This document shows positions 1-7,851 of a stretch of DNA of 64,000 nt, piece by piece; within the stretch, counting starts at the first letter, position 1; each line of letters opens with the position of its first letter. The translations under genes were made by a program, and so were the position numbers. Location: positions 1 to 64,000 of the forward strand of contig JAGWZE010000011.1 in the NCBI GenBank assembly GCA_018969015.1, given 5' to 3'. Source of the DNA: Alphaproteobacteria bacterium (GTDB lineage: Bacteria; Pseudomonadota; Alphaproteobacteria; Caulobacterales; Aquidulcibacteraceae). The notes beneath the pieces were generated by a model. The model was given only the letters and a program-made list of their open reading frames with translations, was not told where the DNA came from and made no database searches.

Positions 1-1110
1 GCGCTGCCGATCCGCTATCGCGCCATCGACGCCGGCGCGGACGGGCGAATCATCGCCGTCGGCCGCGATCTGCGCCCGACCGCGACACTCCAGCAGCGGC
101 TCCTGCAGGCGCAGCAGGCGATGGAGCGCGACTATCTGCGCCTGCGCCACGCCGAACTGCGCTACCGGCACCTGTTCCAGACCGCGACCGAAGGCGTGGT
201 GATCGTGGACGCCGGCTCCCGTCGCGTGCTCGATGTGAATCCCGCCGCCCTGCGCCTCATTGGCGACGACGGCGATGGGGTGGTGGGCCAGATCTTCACG
301 GGTCTGCTCGAGGCCCCGATCCGGGATGCGGTGACGAGCCTGCTCGCGAGCGTCCAGGCCGGCGGGCGCGGCGAGTCGATGCGGGTCCGGTTCCTGTCCT
401 CGCCCGGGCGGGACCTCACGCTCGGCGCGTCGCTCTTCCGCCAGGACCGCAACGCCCAGTTCCTCGTCCGTCTGACGAGCCAGGTGGCGCCGCCGCCGGT
501 GGCCGATCCGCGCCTGCGTTTGCTCGACGTGCTCGACCGCATGCCCGACGCGTTCGTCCTGACGACGGACGACCTCGTCGTGACGGCCTGCAATGCGGCC
601 TTCCTCGATCTCGTCCAACTCGGCGGCGCGGAGCAGGCCAATGGCCAGCCGCTGTCGCGTTTCCTGGGTCGGCCGGGCGTCGATTCCTCGCTGATGGCCG
701 CGCAGCTGCGCGAGCACGGCGTGATCCGCAATTTCTCGACGGTGCTGCGCACCTCTCTCGACACCGAAGAGGAGGCCGAAGTCTCGGCCGTCGCGGTGCT
801 CGACGGCGGCGCGCCCTGCATCGGCTTCAACATTCGTCCCATGGGGCGGCGCATGCGCGACCGCTCGGAGCTGGGCCGCAGCCTGCCGCGCTCGGTGGAG
901 CAGCTGACGGAGCTCGTCGGGCGGGTTTCCCTTAAGGAAATCGTCCGCGAAACAACGGATTTGATCGAGCGGCTCTGCATCGAGGCGGCGCTGAAAATCA
1001 CCTCGGACAACCGCGCTTCGGCCGCCGAAGTCCTGGGCTTGAGCCGGCAGTCGCTCTACTCGAAGTTGCACCGCTACGGGCTGGGAAACCTCGCCGTCGA
1101 TGGCGAATGA
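1..1110 (+). CDS. ppsR: Photosynthesis gene repressor PpsR/CrtJ, 5' end outside the window
   Basis: The reading frame is open from base 1, so the N-terminus is missing and 369 codons remain. PpsR (CrtJ) is the redox-responsive repressor of bacteriochlorophyll, carotenoid and light-harvesting genes. Visible parts are the 'GRDLRPTATLQQRLLQAQQAMERDY' linker typical of the family, then a PAS domain (ELRYRHLFQ onward), a second PAS domain (LDRMPDAFVLTTDD onward) and a C-terminal Fis-type helix-turn-helix (ASAAEVLGLSRQSLYSKLHR). A cysteine just before the recognition helices (RLCIEAAL, codon 976-978) sits where the redox-active HTH cysteine of PpsR/CrtJ lies. The gene precedes bchG by 80 bases, the usual order in photosynthesis clusters. 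It is expected to repress nearby bch genes, although I saw no good TGT-N12-ACA site in the bchG gap. Confidence 0.93.
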   Translation, partial: ALPIRYRAIDAGADGRIIAVGRDLRPTATLQQRLLQAQQAMERDYLRLRHAELRYRHLFQTATEGVVIVDAGSRRVLDVNPAALRLIGDDGDGVVGQIFTGLLEAPIRDAVTSLLASVQAGGRGESMRVRFLSSPGRDLTLGASLFRQDRNAQFLVRLTSQVAPPPVADPRLRLLDVLDRMPDAFVLTTDDLVVTACNAAFLDLVQLGGAEQANGQPLSRFLGRPGVDSSLMAAQLREHGVIRNFSTVLRTSLDTEEEAEVSAVAVLDGGAPCIGFNIRPMGRRMRDRSELGRSLPRSVEQLTELVGRVSLKEIVRETTDLIERLCIEAALKITSDNRASAAEVLGLSRQSLYSKLHRYGLGNLAVDGE

Positions 1111-1154
1111 TGCGGCTGGACGTCGCTAACGGACGGTAAAAGCGTCCAGATGAA

Positions 1155-1183
1155 TTGACGCTTCTTGGTGTCAAGTTTAGCGT
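1155..1183 (+). promoter_or_regulatory. Candidate sigma-70-type promoter of the bchG operon
   Basis: TTGACG at 1155-1160 is followed after 17 bases by TAGCGT at 1178-1183, which keeps the three most conserved -10 positions. The TTGAC half is also the left arm of an inverted repeat TTGAC-N10-GTCAA (1155-1174). A start seven bases after the -10 element would fall at about 1190, right beside the bchG ATG at 1191. This is a sequence match only. Confidence 0.35.
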
Positions 1184-1190
1184 CGACGGC

Positions 1191-2102
1191 ATGGCGCGAT
1201 CCACTCCTGCCGCGGTCCTTCCCCCGTTCCCGAGCCCGCGCGCGGTGCTGGAACTCTTCAAACCGATCACATGGTTTGCGCCTATGTGGGCGTTCATGTG
1301 CGGTGTCGTCTCTTCAGGGGCGTCGCTGACGGAGCGGTGGCCGATGCTGGTCGCCGGCATGATCCTGGCCGGTCCGCTGGTCTGCGCGACGAGCCAGGCC
1401 GTGAACGACTGGTTCGACCGGCATGTCGATGCGCTCAACGAACCCAACCGTCCGATCCCGTCGGGACGCATCCCCGGACAATGGGGACTCTATCTCGCGA
1501 TCGTCTGGACCGGGCTTTCGATGGCGCTCGCCGCCGCGCTCGGAACCTGGGTGTTCGTCGCGGCGTGCATCGGCCTCGCGCTCGCCTGGGCCTACAGCGC
1601 GCCTCCGCTCCGGCTCAAGATGAGCGGGTGGTGGGGACCGGGCGCGGTGGCGCTCTCCTATGAAGGCATCACGTGGTTCACCGGCGCGGCCGTGATGGCG
1701 GGCGGCCTGCCCAACGGCCACGTGCTCGCGCTCGCCGCGCTGTATGCGTTCGGCGCGCACGGCATCATGACGCTCAACGACTTCAAAGCGATCGAGGGCG
1801 ACGTCGCTATGGGCATCCGCTCGCTGCCGGTCACGCTGGGCGTGGATCGCGCGGCGCGGCTCGCCTGCGTCGTCATGGCGGTGCCGCAGGTCGTCGTTGC
1901 GGCGCTGTTGCTCGCCTGGGGCCATCCCTGGCGCGCGGCGGTGGTGGCCGCTCTGCTCGTCGGTCAATTCGTTCTGATGGCGCGGTTGCTCCGGGATCCG
2001 CGCAAATTCGCACCCTGGTACAACGCGACCGGCACCAGCCTCTACGTGCTCGGCATGCTCGCCGCCGCGTTCGCCGTCGGCTCGATGGGAGGCCCCGTAT
2101 GA
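1191..2102 (+). CDS. bchG: Bacteriochlorophyll synthase BchG
   Basis: A membrane prenyltransferase of the UbiA family (303 aa) that esterifies bacteriochlorophyllide a with geranylgeranyl or phytyl diphosphate, the tail-adding step. The polyprenyl-diphosphate binding motif NDWFDRHVDALNEPNRP is present near residue 75, and the second aspartate-rich motif NDFKAIEGD near residue 200. About eight hydrophobic segments are visible, as usual for the family. I chose ATG 1191 because 'PSPRAVLELFKPITWFAPMWAF' then follows a short N-terminal tail; the TTG at 1155 overlaps a promoter-like sequence. No Shine-Dalgarno sequence is evident before 1191. The stop overlaps the next ATG by four bases (ATGA), so bchG and bch2 are translationally coupled. 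Confidence 0.95.
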   Translation: MARSTPAAVLPPFPSPRAVLELFKPITWFAPMWAFMCGVVSSGASLTERWPMLVAGMILAGPLVCATSQAVNDWFDRHVDALNEPNRPIPSGRIPGQWGLYLAIVWTGLSMALAAALGTWVFVAACIGLALAWAYSAPPLRLKMSGWWGPGAVALSYEGITWFTGAAVMAGGLPNGHVLALAALYAFGAHGIMTLNDFKAIEGDVAMGIRSLPVTLGVDRAARLACVVMAVPQVVVAALLLAWGHPWRAAVVAALLVGQFVLMARLLRDPRKFAPWYNATGTSLYVLGMLAAAFAVGSMGGPV

Positions 2103-3487
2103 CGAAACCGCTTTCCTGGTTGGGGATCGCGCGACTGGGGCTCGTGCAGTGCGCGATCGGTTCGATCGTCGCTTTGTGCACGTCGACGTTCAATCGTGTG
2201 ATGGTGGTGGAGTTGTCGTTGGCGGCGTCCGTGCCGGCGGGCCTCGTCGCCTGGCACTATGCGATCCAGCTGTCGCGGCCGCGCTGGGGCTTCGGCTCCG
2301 ATCTCGGCGCGCGACGGACGCCCTGGATCATCGGCGGCGTCGGCATGCTTGCGCTCGGCGCTGTGCTTGCGTCGGCGGCGATCGCGGTGATGCGCGACGC
2401 GCCTGTCCCCGGAGCCGTACTGGCGATCGCCGCGTTCGCGATGATCGGCGTCGGCGTGGGGGCCGCGGGCACGTCGCTGCTCGCGCTGATGGCCGCGCGC
2501 ACGGCGCCGCAACGCAGACCGGCGGCGGCCGCCATCACCTGGATCCTGATGATCTTCGGAATCGTCGTCACCGCGATCGTCGCGGGCGGGCTGCTTGATC
2601 CGTTTTCGGAGCAACGGCTGGCGATGGTCACGGGCGGCGTCGCGGCGATGGCGTTCCTGGTGGCGCTGGTCGCGGTGGCCGGCGTCGAGGGCGCGCAGAC
2701 CGCGTCGGCGGCGCAGGCCGCCACCGCGCCGCGTCCCGATTTCCGCGCCGCCGTTGCGGAGATGTGGGCGGAGCAGACGGCGCGTCGGTTCACGCTGTTC
2801 GTGTTCGCCTCGATGCTCGCTTACAGCACGCAGGATCTCATCCTCGAGCCCTTCGCCGGTCTGGTGTTCAAGATGACCCCGGGCCAGTCGACGCAGATGT
2901 CCGGCGTGCAGCACATGGGCGTGCTCCTGGGCATGGTGCTCGTGGGCGCGTTCGGCGGCGCGCTCGGCAAGTACAAGGCGGGCGGCGGCGCTTCGGTCTG
3001 GCTGCGCGGCTGGACGATCGCCGGGTGCCTCGCCTCGGCCGTTGCGCTGGCCGGGTTGGCGTGCGCCGCGATCGTCGGGCCCGGCTGGCCGCTGCAGCCC
3101 ACGGTGTTCGCGCTCGGCTTCGCCAATGGCGTGTTCGCCGTCGCCGCGATCGGATCGATGATGGGCCTCGCGGGCGAGGGGCGCGGCGGGCGCGAAGGGC
3201 TGCGCATGGGCGTGTGGGGCGCGGCGCAGGCGATGGCGTTCGGCCTCGGCGGCTTCCTCGGCGCCGTGCTCGTCGATGGTCTGCGTGCGGCCTTCGGCGC
3301 CGATGCGCCGGCCTTCGTTGCAGTGTTCTCGCTGGAGGCGGCCTTGTTCGGGCTCGCCGCGTGGCTCGCGGTGCGCGTCGGCGCGGCCGATCCTGCAGCG
3401 CCGGCGTCGTCAACGGCGCGCGACGTCACGAGCTCGAGCGGCGCTGCCGCGCCCGCTTCGCTGTCCGGCCTCGAGGCGCGCGGGTGA
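2099..3487 (+). CDS. bch2: BCD-family MFS protein Bch2 (PucC/LhaA-like)
   Basis: A 462-aa polytopic membrane protein of the PucC/LhaA branch of the major facilitator superfamily. 'GIARLGLVQCAIGSIVALCTSTFNRVMVVEL' at the N-terminus and 'RPRWGFGSDLGARRTPWIIGG' in the first cytoplasmic loop are typical of the group. Its members assist assembly of light-harvesting complexes or handle bacteriochlorophyll; the one between bchG and bchP is called Bch2 or ORF427/428 in Rhodobacter. Twelve hydrophobic segments can be counted. The C-terminal 30 residues are a low-complexity Ala/Ser tail. The exact transport role is not established from sequence. It starts inside the bchG stop and ends 55 bases before bchP. 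Confidence 0.88.
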   Translation: MTKPLSWLGIARLGLVQCAIGSIVALCTSTFNRVMVVELSLAASVPAGLVAWHYAIQLSRPRWGFGSDLGARRTPWIIGGVGMLALGAVLASAAIAVMRDAPVPGAVLAIAAFAMIGVGVGAAGTSLLALMAARTAPQRRPAAAAITWILMIFGIVVTAIVAGGLLDPFSEQRLAMVTGGVAAMAFLVALVAVAGVEGAQTASAAQAATAPRPDFRAAVAEMWAEQTARRFTLFVFASMLAYSTQDLILEPFAGLVFKMTPGQSTQMSGVQHMGVLLGMVLVGAFGGALGKYKAGGGASVWLRGWTIAGCLASAVALAGLACAAIVGPGWPLQPTVFALGFANGVFAVAAIGSMMGLAGEGRGGREGLRMGVWGAAQAMAFGLGGFLGAVLVDGLRAAFGADAPAFVAVFSLEAALFGLAAWLAVRVGAADPAAPASSTARDVTSSSGAAAPASLSGLEARG

Positions 3488-3542
3488 GCGGCGCCGGTTT
3501 TCTTCCTCTCGACGCGCCGCTGGCGCGCATCCGGAGATGCGC

Positions 3543-4736
3543 ATGACGCAGATCTATGACGTCGCCGTCGTCGGCGGGGGGCCTTCGGGCGCCGCCGCCG
3601 CCACCGATCTCGCGCGGTCCGGCGCGCGGGTCGCGCTGATCGACAAGGCCGGCCGCATCAAGCCGTGCGGCGGCGCGATCCCGCCGCGCCTCATCCGCGA
3701 TTTCGACATTCCCGACGAGCTGCTCGTCGCGCGCGTGACGGCCGCCCGCATGGTCGCGCCGTCCTCGAAATCGGTCGACATGCCGATCGACGGCGGCTTC
3801 GTGGGCATGGTCGATCGCGACGTGTTCGACGAATGGCTGCGCCGCCGCGCGGCGCTCGCCGGGGCAGACCGCATCACCGGCGCCGTAAGCGGCCTCGAGC
3901 GCGACGGCGGCGAGGGCGTGATCGTCCGGTTCCGGCCGAAAGGCGCGCCGGACGACGCGCCGGACGGCTCCATCCGCGCGCGCTACGTCATCGCCGCCGA
4001 CGGCGCGCGCTCGCCGATCGCACGGCGCGAGGTGCCCGGCGCCGAAAAGAACCCGTGCGTCTTCGCCTACCACGAGATCGTGCGCTCGCCGGCCAAGGGC
4101 GTCGGCGGCTTCGATCCGGCGCGCTGCGACGTGTGGTACCAGGGCAAGCTGTCGCCGGATTTCTACGCCTGGGTGTTCCCCCACGGCGACCATACGAGCA
4201 TCGGCGTCGGCAGCGCGCAGAAGGGCTTCTCGCTGCGCGGCGCCGTATCGGCTCTGCGCAACGAGATCGGCATGGACAGCTGCGCGCTCGTGCGCGGCGA
4301 GGGCGCCCCGATCCCGCTCAAGCCGCTGCCGCGGTGGGACAATGGCCGCGACGTCGTGCTCGCTGGCGACGCCGCTGGCGTCGTCGCGCCGGCGTCGGGC
4401 GAGGGCATCTACTACGCGATGCTCGGCGGTCGCTTCGCCGCTGAAGCCTGCAAAGCCGCGCTCCAAACCGGGGACGCGCGCGCGCTGGCGCAGGCGCGCA
4501 AGCGCTTCCTGCGCGACCACGGCCGCGTGTTCTGGATCCTCGGCGTGATGCAGCACTTCTGGTACCGGAACGACAAGCGGCGCGAGCGCTTTGTCCGGAT
4601 ATGCGACGACGCCGACGTTCAGCGCCTCACCTGGCAGGCCTACATGAACAAGGAACTCGTGAAGGCCGATCCAGCCGCGCACATGCGGATTTTCATGAAG
4701 GACCTCAGCCATCTGTTCGGTCTCGCAGCGACGTGA
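3543..4736 (+). CDS. bchP: Geranylgeranyl reductase BchP
   Basis: A 397-aa FAD-dependent reductase that saturates the geranylgeranyl tail of bacteriochlorophyll to phytyl. The N-terminus has the dinucleotide-binding motif VVGGGPSGAAAATDLARSG, followed by the signature 'KPCGGAIPPRL' of geranylgeranyl reductases; the second FAD contact 'LAGDAAGVVAPASGEGIYYAM' lies near residue 275. Length matches the family (about 390 aa). ATG 3543 is preferred over ATG 3537 because GGAG at 3533-3536 is then six bases upstream. It is the last bacteriochlorophyll gene of the bchG-bch2-bchP run, and its TGA overlaps the GTG start of tspO. Confidence 0.95.
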   Translation: MTQIYDVAVVGGGPSGAAAATDLARSGARVALIDKAGRIKPCGGAIPPRLIRDFDIPDELLVARVTAARMVAPSSKSVDMPIDGGFVGMVDRDVFDEWLRRRAALAGADRITGAVSGLERDGGEGVIVRFRPKGAPDDAPDGSIRARYVIAADGARSPIARREVPGAEKNPCVFAYHEIVRSPAKGVGGFDPARCDVWYQGKLSPDFYAWVFPHGDHTSIGVGSAQKGFSLRGAVSALRNEIGMDSCALVRGEGAPIPLKPLPRWDNGRDVVLAGDAAGVVAPASGEGIYYAMLGGRFAAEACKAALQTGDARALAQARKRFLRDHGRVFWILGVMQHFWYRNDKRRERFVRICDDADVQRLTWQAYMNKELVKADPAAHMRIFMKDLSHLFGLAAT

Positions 4737-5224
4737 CCGGCTGGCCTGGGCCGCTTTGGCGTCCGGTCGCGGCGGCGGCCGGCGCGGCGACGGCCGTGGC
4801 GATCGTCGGCGCCACGCTGACCGATATCGGGCCGTGGTACCAGATGCTGCGCGTGCCGCCGTGGAAGCCGCCGGATTGGCTGTTCGGCCCCGCCTGGACG
4901 ACGATCTTCGCCTGCGCGACCGCGTCGGCCGTCCTCGCGTGGCGCACCACGCCCGAGCAGCGCGCCCGTCGCGGCCTGATCGGCCTCTACCTGACGAATG
5001 GCCTCCTCAACGTGGTGTGGAGCGCGCTGTTCTTCAATTTGAAGCGGCCCGACTGGGCCTTGATCGAGACGGCGCCGTTCATCGTCTCGATCGTGGCGAT
5101 CATGGTCGTCACGTGGCGGCGTTCGCGGGCGGCGAGCCTGTTGATGGCGCCGTACCTTGCGTGGGTCGCGTTCGCGACGGTGTTGAACTGGGAAATCGTG
5201 CGCCTCAACGCGCCCTTCTCATGA
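4733..5224 (+). CDS. tspO: TspO/MBR family tryptophan-rich sensory protein
   Basis: A 163-aa five-helix membrane protein of the TspO/translocator family. The diagnostic stretch WYQMLRVPPWKPPDWLFGPAWT is present, as are Trp-rich helix ends and 'NWEIVRLN' at the C-terminus. In Rhodobacter, TspO binds tetrapyrroles and affects porphyrin export and photosynthesis gene expression. The GTG start at 4733 shares bases with the bchP stop (GTGA), so it is co-translated with the bacteriochlorophyll genes, which supports a tetrapyrrole role. Without GTG 4733 the conserved N-terminal helix would be shortened. Confidence 0.92.
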   Translation: MTGWPGPLWRPVAAAAGAATAVAIVGATLTDIGPWYQMLRVPPWKPPDWLFGPAWTTIFACATASAVLAWRTTPEQRARRGLIGLYLTNGLLNVVWSALFFNLKRPDWALIETAPFIVSIVAIMVVTWRRSRAASLLMAPYLAWVAFATVLNWEIVRLNAPFS

Positions 5225-5231
5225 GGACGCG

Positions 5232-5552
5232 ATGGACATGATTTTGGCGCCGACGCTGCTGGCCGACGTGGTGCTCGTCGTCATGACGCTGCAGGGCGTA
5301 TGGCTCGTGCTGCGCCGGCGGGACAGGGCGATCGACGTCGTGGCCGCGCTGGCTCCGGGGTTCTTTCTCGCGCTCGCCGTGCGCAGCGCGCTCGCCGAGG
5401 CGCCCTGGACGCACGTGGCGCTCGCGCTTGCCCTCTCGGGGCCCGCGCACCTGTTCGACATGGGCCGGCGCGGTCTCTATGCGCGCGCCGGCGACGAGGC
5501 GCCTCAGACGACGCCGCGGGCGCGTAGACCGGAAATGTCGGCGTCGGAGTAA
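5232..5552 (+). CDS. Small membrane protein of unknown function
   Basis: A 106-aa product with three hydrophobic segments (about residues 4-25, 37-53 and 60-74) and a charged, proline-rich tail. I do not recognise the family. It begins seven bases after tspO and is preceded by GAGGACG, so it probably belongs to the same transcript. Its last 49 bases overlap the 3' end of the convergent CoA-transferase gene. It could assist TspO, but nothing in the sequence shows this. Confidence 0.6.
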   Translation: MDMILAPTLLADVVLVVMTLQGVWLVLRRRDRAIDVVAALAPGFFLALAVRSALAEAPWTHVALALALSGPAHLFDMGRRGLYARAGDEAPQTTPRARRPEMSASE

Positions 5553-6739
5553 CCAAGCTCGGCGAGCACCGCGGCCGTGGAGGCGCCGAGCGTCGGCGGG
5601 GCGATGTCGGTGCGCGGCGGCGTGGCCGAAAGGCGCAGCGGGCTCGCCACCACCGTCACGTCCTGGCCGTCGTCGCGCCGCATCGTCTGGGCGAGGCCGC
5701 GCGCCTGCACGTGCGGATCGGCGAACACGGCGTCGATCGTGTTGATGGGACCGCAGGGCACGCCGGCCTCTTCCAGCGTGGCGATCCAGGCAGCTGAGGT
5801 CCGCGTGCGCATCGCGGCGGCGACGTGCGCGACGAGTTCCCCGCGCGCCGCGACACGCGCGCCGCTGGTGGCGAAGCGGGGATCGGCGGCGAGGCTCTCG
5901 AGCCCCGCGACGCGGCAGAAGCTTGCGAACTGGCCGTCATTGCCGACCGCGAGCACGATGTGGCCGTCCGCGGTTTCGAACACCTGGTAGGGCGTGATGT
6001 TCGGATGCGCGTTGCCCATGCGCGTGGGCGCCACGCCGGTGGCGAAATAGTTCTGCGCCTGGTTCGCGAGCATCGCGACCTGCGCGTCGAGCAGCGCGAC
6101 GTCGATGTGCTGGCCCTGTCCGGTGCGTTCGGCGTGGCGCAGCGCGGCGAGCACGCCAGCGACGGCGTACATGCCGGTGAAGAGGTCCGCGACCGCCACG
6201 CCCACCTTCATCGGCTCGGCGCCGGGCGCGCCATCGGGCTGGCCGGTGACGCTCATCAACCCGCCCATCGCCTGAACGAGATAGTCGTAGCCGGCGCGCG
6301 GCGCGTAGGGGCCGGTCTGGCCGAATCCGGTCACGGAGCAGTAGACGAGCGCGGGATTGAGCGCGGCGAGGCTCGCGTAGTCGAGGCCGTAGCGCGCGAG
6401 CGCGCCGACCTTGAAATTCTCGACGACGATGTGCGCGCGCGCGGCGAGCCGGCGCACGATGTCGGCGCCTTCGGGCGTGGTGAAATCGATGGTGACGGAG
6501 CGCTTGTTGCGGTTCGCCACGAGATAATAGGCGGCGTCGCGGCGCGCATCGGGCGCGGCGGCGTCGCCCGCGGGCGTGAAGGGCGGGCCCCAGGCGCGGG
6601 TGTCGTCGCCCACGCCGGGCTTCTCGATCTTGACGACGTCGGCGCCGAGATCACCGAAAATCTGCGTCGCCCAGGGGCCCGCAAGCACGCGGGAAAGATC
6701 GAGGACGCGGACGCCGTCGAGGGCGGCGGGCATGGGCAT
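5504..6739 (-). CDS. CaiB/BaiF family (type III) CoA-transferase
   Basis: A 411-aa member of the family III CoA-transferases, which move CoA between carboxylic acids through an enzyme-bound anhydride. The fold-specific start 'ALDGVRVLDLSRVLAGPWATQ' and the 'ADVVKIEKPG.GDDTR' motif are clear. The catalytic aspartate is D185 in AVADLFTGMYA. The substrate cannot be read from sequence; close relatives handle succinyl-CoA, formyl-CoA, mesaconate or carnitine. I chose the start at 6739 (MPMPAALDG), since the longer N-terminus is low complexity and GGACGAG lies just upstream. It stands alone on the minus strand. Confidence 0.88.
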   Translation of the reverse strand: MPMPAALDGVRVLDLSRVLAGPWATQIFGDLGADVVKIEKPGVGDDTRAWGPPFTPAGDAAAPDARRDAAYYLVANRNKRSVTIDFTTPEGADIVRRLAARAHIVVENFKVGALARYGLDYASLAALNPALVYCSVTGFGQTGPYAPRAGYDYLVQAMGGLMSVTGQPDGAPGAEPMKVGVAVADLFTGMYAVAGVLAALRHAERTGQGQHIDVALLDAQVAMLANQAQNYFATGVAPTRMGNAHPNITPYQVFETADGHIVLAVGNDGQFASFCRVAGLESLAADPRFATSGARVAARGELVAHVAAAMRTRTSAAWIATLEEAGVPCGPINTIDAVFADPHVQARGLAQTMRRDDGQDVTVVASPLRLSATPPRTDIAPPTLGASTAAVLAELGYSDADISGLRARGVV

Positions 6740-6854
6740 GGGGCTCGTCCGGCTGCGGCCGAGCGCATCGGCCGGGGCTGGCTCTAGCAAGGCGCGGGGC
6801 CGGGGGGAACCTGAACCGGCGCCCTGACGGCGTGGCTCAGCGCGGCGGCGGCGC

Positions 6855-7286
6855 TCAGGGCACGCGCGTCCATTTCTGGGAGCGGCAGATGGGGCCCACG
6901 CAGCCGTCGACGATCAGCGTGCCGTCGCCCTGCGGCTTCAGCACGGAACGGTAGGTGGCGCCGTCCTCGGCGTTGTAGATGCGCCCGTTCGTCCAACCAT
7001 GGGCGGCGGGCTTGAAGTCCCACATCATGCGCGAGCCCAGCACGCGCGCGCCGCGCTTGGCCGGATCCTTGTTGTTGGCGTCCTTGAGGATGTGGCCGTC
7101 CTTTTCGTCGGCGAGCCACACGATCGTGCCGCACACGCTCGCGCCGCACGGCGCGATCTCGACATGCGCCTTGCGCGATTGCGTCAGCCAGCGGCCGAGG
7201 ACGGGATCGCCCGCGGACGGCGCGGCCGAAGCCGGGGCGATCAGAAGGACGGCGGCCGCAATCGCGGCCATCGTGGTACGCAGCAT
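6855..7286 (-). CDS. Secreted DUF2147 family protein
   Basis: A 143-aa exported protein: signal peptide MLRTTMAAIAAAVLLIAPASAAPSAGDP, likely cleaved after ASA, then a single DUF2147 domain (GRWLTQSRKAHVEIAPCG, then GTIVWL, then MWDFKP and CRSQKW). It has conserved cysteines in APCG.SVCG and DGCVGPICR that could form disulfides in the periplasm. Function of the domain is unknown, though it has a lipocalin-like look. Start 7286 has GGGAG nine bases upstream. It is divergent from dps, with 57 bases between them for both promoters. Confidence 0.82.
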   Translation of the reverse strand: MLRTTMAAIAAAVLLIAPASAAPSAGDPVLGRWLTQSRKAHVEIAPCGASVCGTIVWLADEKDGHILKDANNKDPAKRGARVLGSRMMWDFKPAAHGWTNGRIYNAEDGATYRSVLKPQGDGTLIVDGCVGPICRSQKWTRVP

Positions 7287-7343
7287 GGACAGCTCCCAAG
7301 GATGCTCCCATCTCATCGCCATCTGCGAGAAAAGAGGTCAAGC

Positions 7344-7814
7344 ATGAAGCCCGATATCGGCATCGACGACACAGCGCGCGCCGCCGTTGCGGACGCGCTC
7401 GCCCAGGTCCTGGCCGACACCTACGCCCTGTACCAGAAGACGCACCTGTACCATTGGAACGTGCAGGGGCCGCGCTTCATCGCGCTGCACGAGCTGTTCG
7501 GGAAACAGTACGAGGCGCTCTGGGCCTCGCTCGACGAGATCGCAGAACGGATCCGGGCGCTGGGCGCGCTGGCGCCGACGCACGCCGAGATCGCCAAGCG
7601 CACCACGCTCGCCGCCGACAATGATCCCGCCCCCAGCGAGGATGCGATGATCGCCGGCCTGCTCACCGGCAACGAGGCGCTGATCAAATCGGCCCGGAGC
7701 GCCCTGCGCGCCGCCGAGGACGCGGGCGACGACGCCACCGCGGACCTCATGACCACGCGCTGCGCCGATCTCGAAAAGACGGCCTGGATGCTGCGCGCGC
7801 ATTTGCCGGCCTGA
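7344..7814 (+). CDS. dps: Dps-type ferritin-like protein
   Basis: A 156-aa Dps/mini-ferritin, a dodecameric cage that oxidises and stores Fe(II) using peroxide and protects DNA. The ferroxidase residues align with E. coli Dps: H37 (THLYHWNVQGPRF), H49 (ALHELF), D64 and E68 (SLDEIAER). The E. coli Asp67 position is glycine here. Length is typical. AGAGG precedes the ATG. No basic N-terminal tail is seen, so DNA binding may be weak. The gene is divergent from the DUF2147 gene and monocistronic. Confidence 0.92.
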   Translation: MKPDIGIDDTARAAVADALAQVLADTYALYQKTHLYHWNVQGPRFIALHELFGKQYEALWASLDEIAERIRALGALAPTHAEIAKRTTLAADNDPAPSEDAMIAGLLTGNEALIKSARSALRAAEDAGDDATADLMTTRCADLEKTAWMLRAHLPA

Positions 7815-7851
7815 GGATCGAGCTTCGACAGCGCACGTCAGGCGTCCGGCG

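Noticed and set aside
1170-1190. Possible PpsR site TGT-N12-ACA before bchG
   Set aside because: TGTCAAGTTTAGCGTCGACG has the left half but ACA is displaced and degenerate; not a convincing match.
1155-1190. TTG 1155 as bchG start
   Set aside because: It gives an atypical N-terminus, has no Shine-Dalgarno sequence and overlaps the promoter-like hexamers; ATG 1191 fits the family better.
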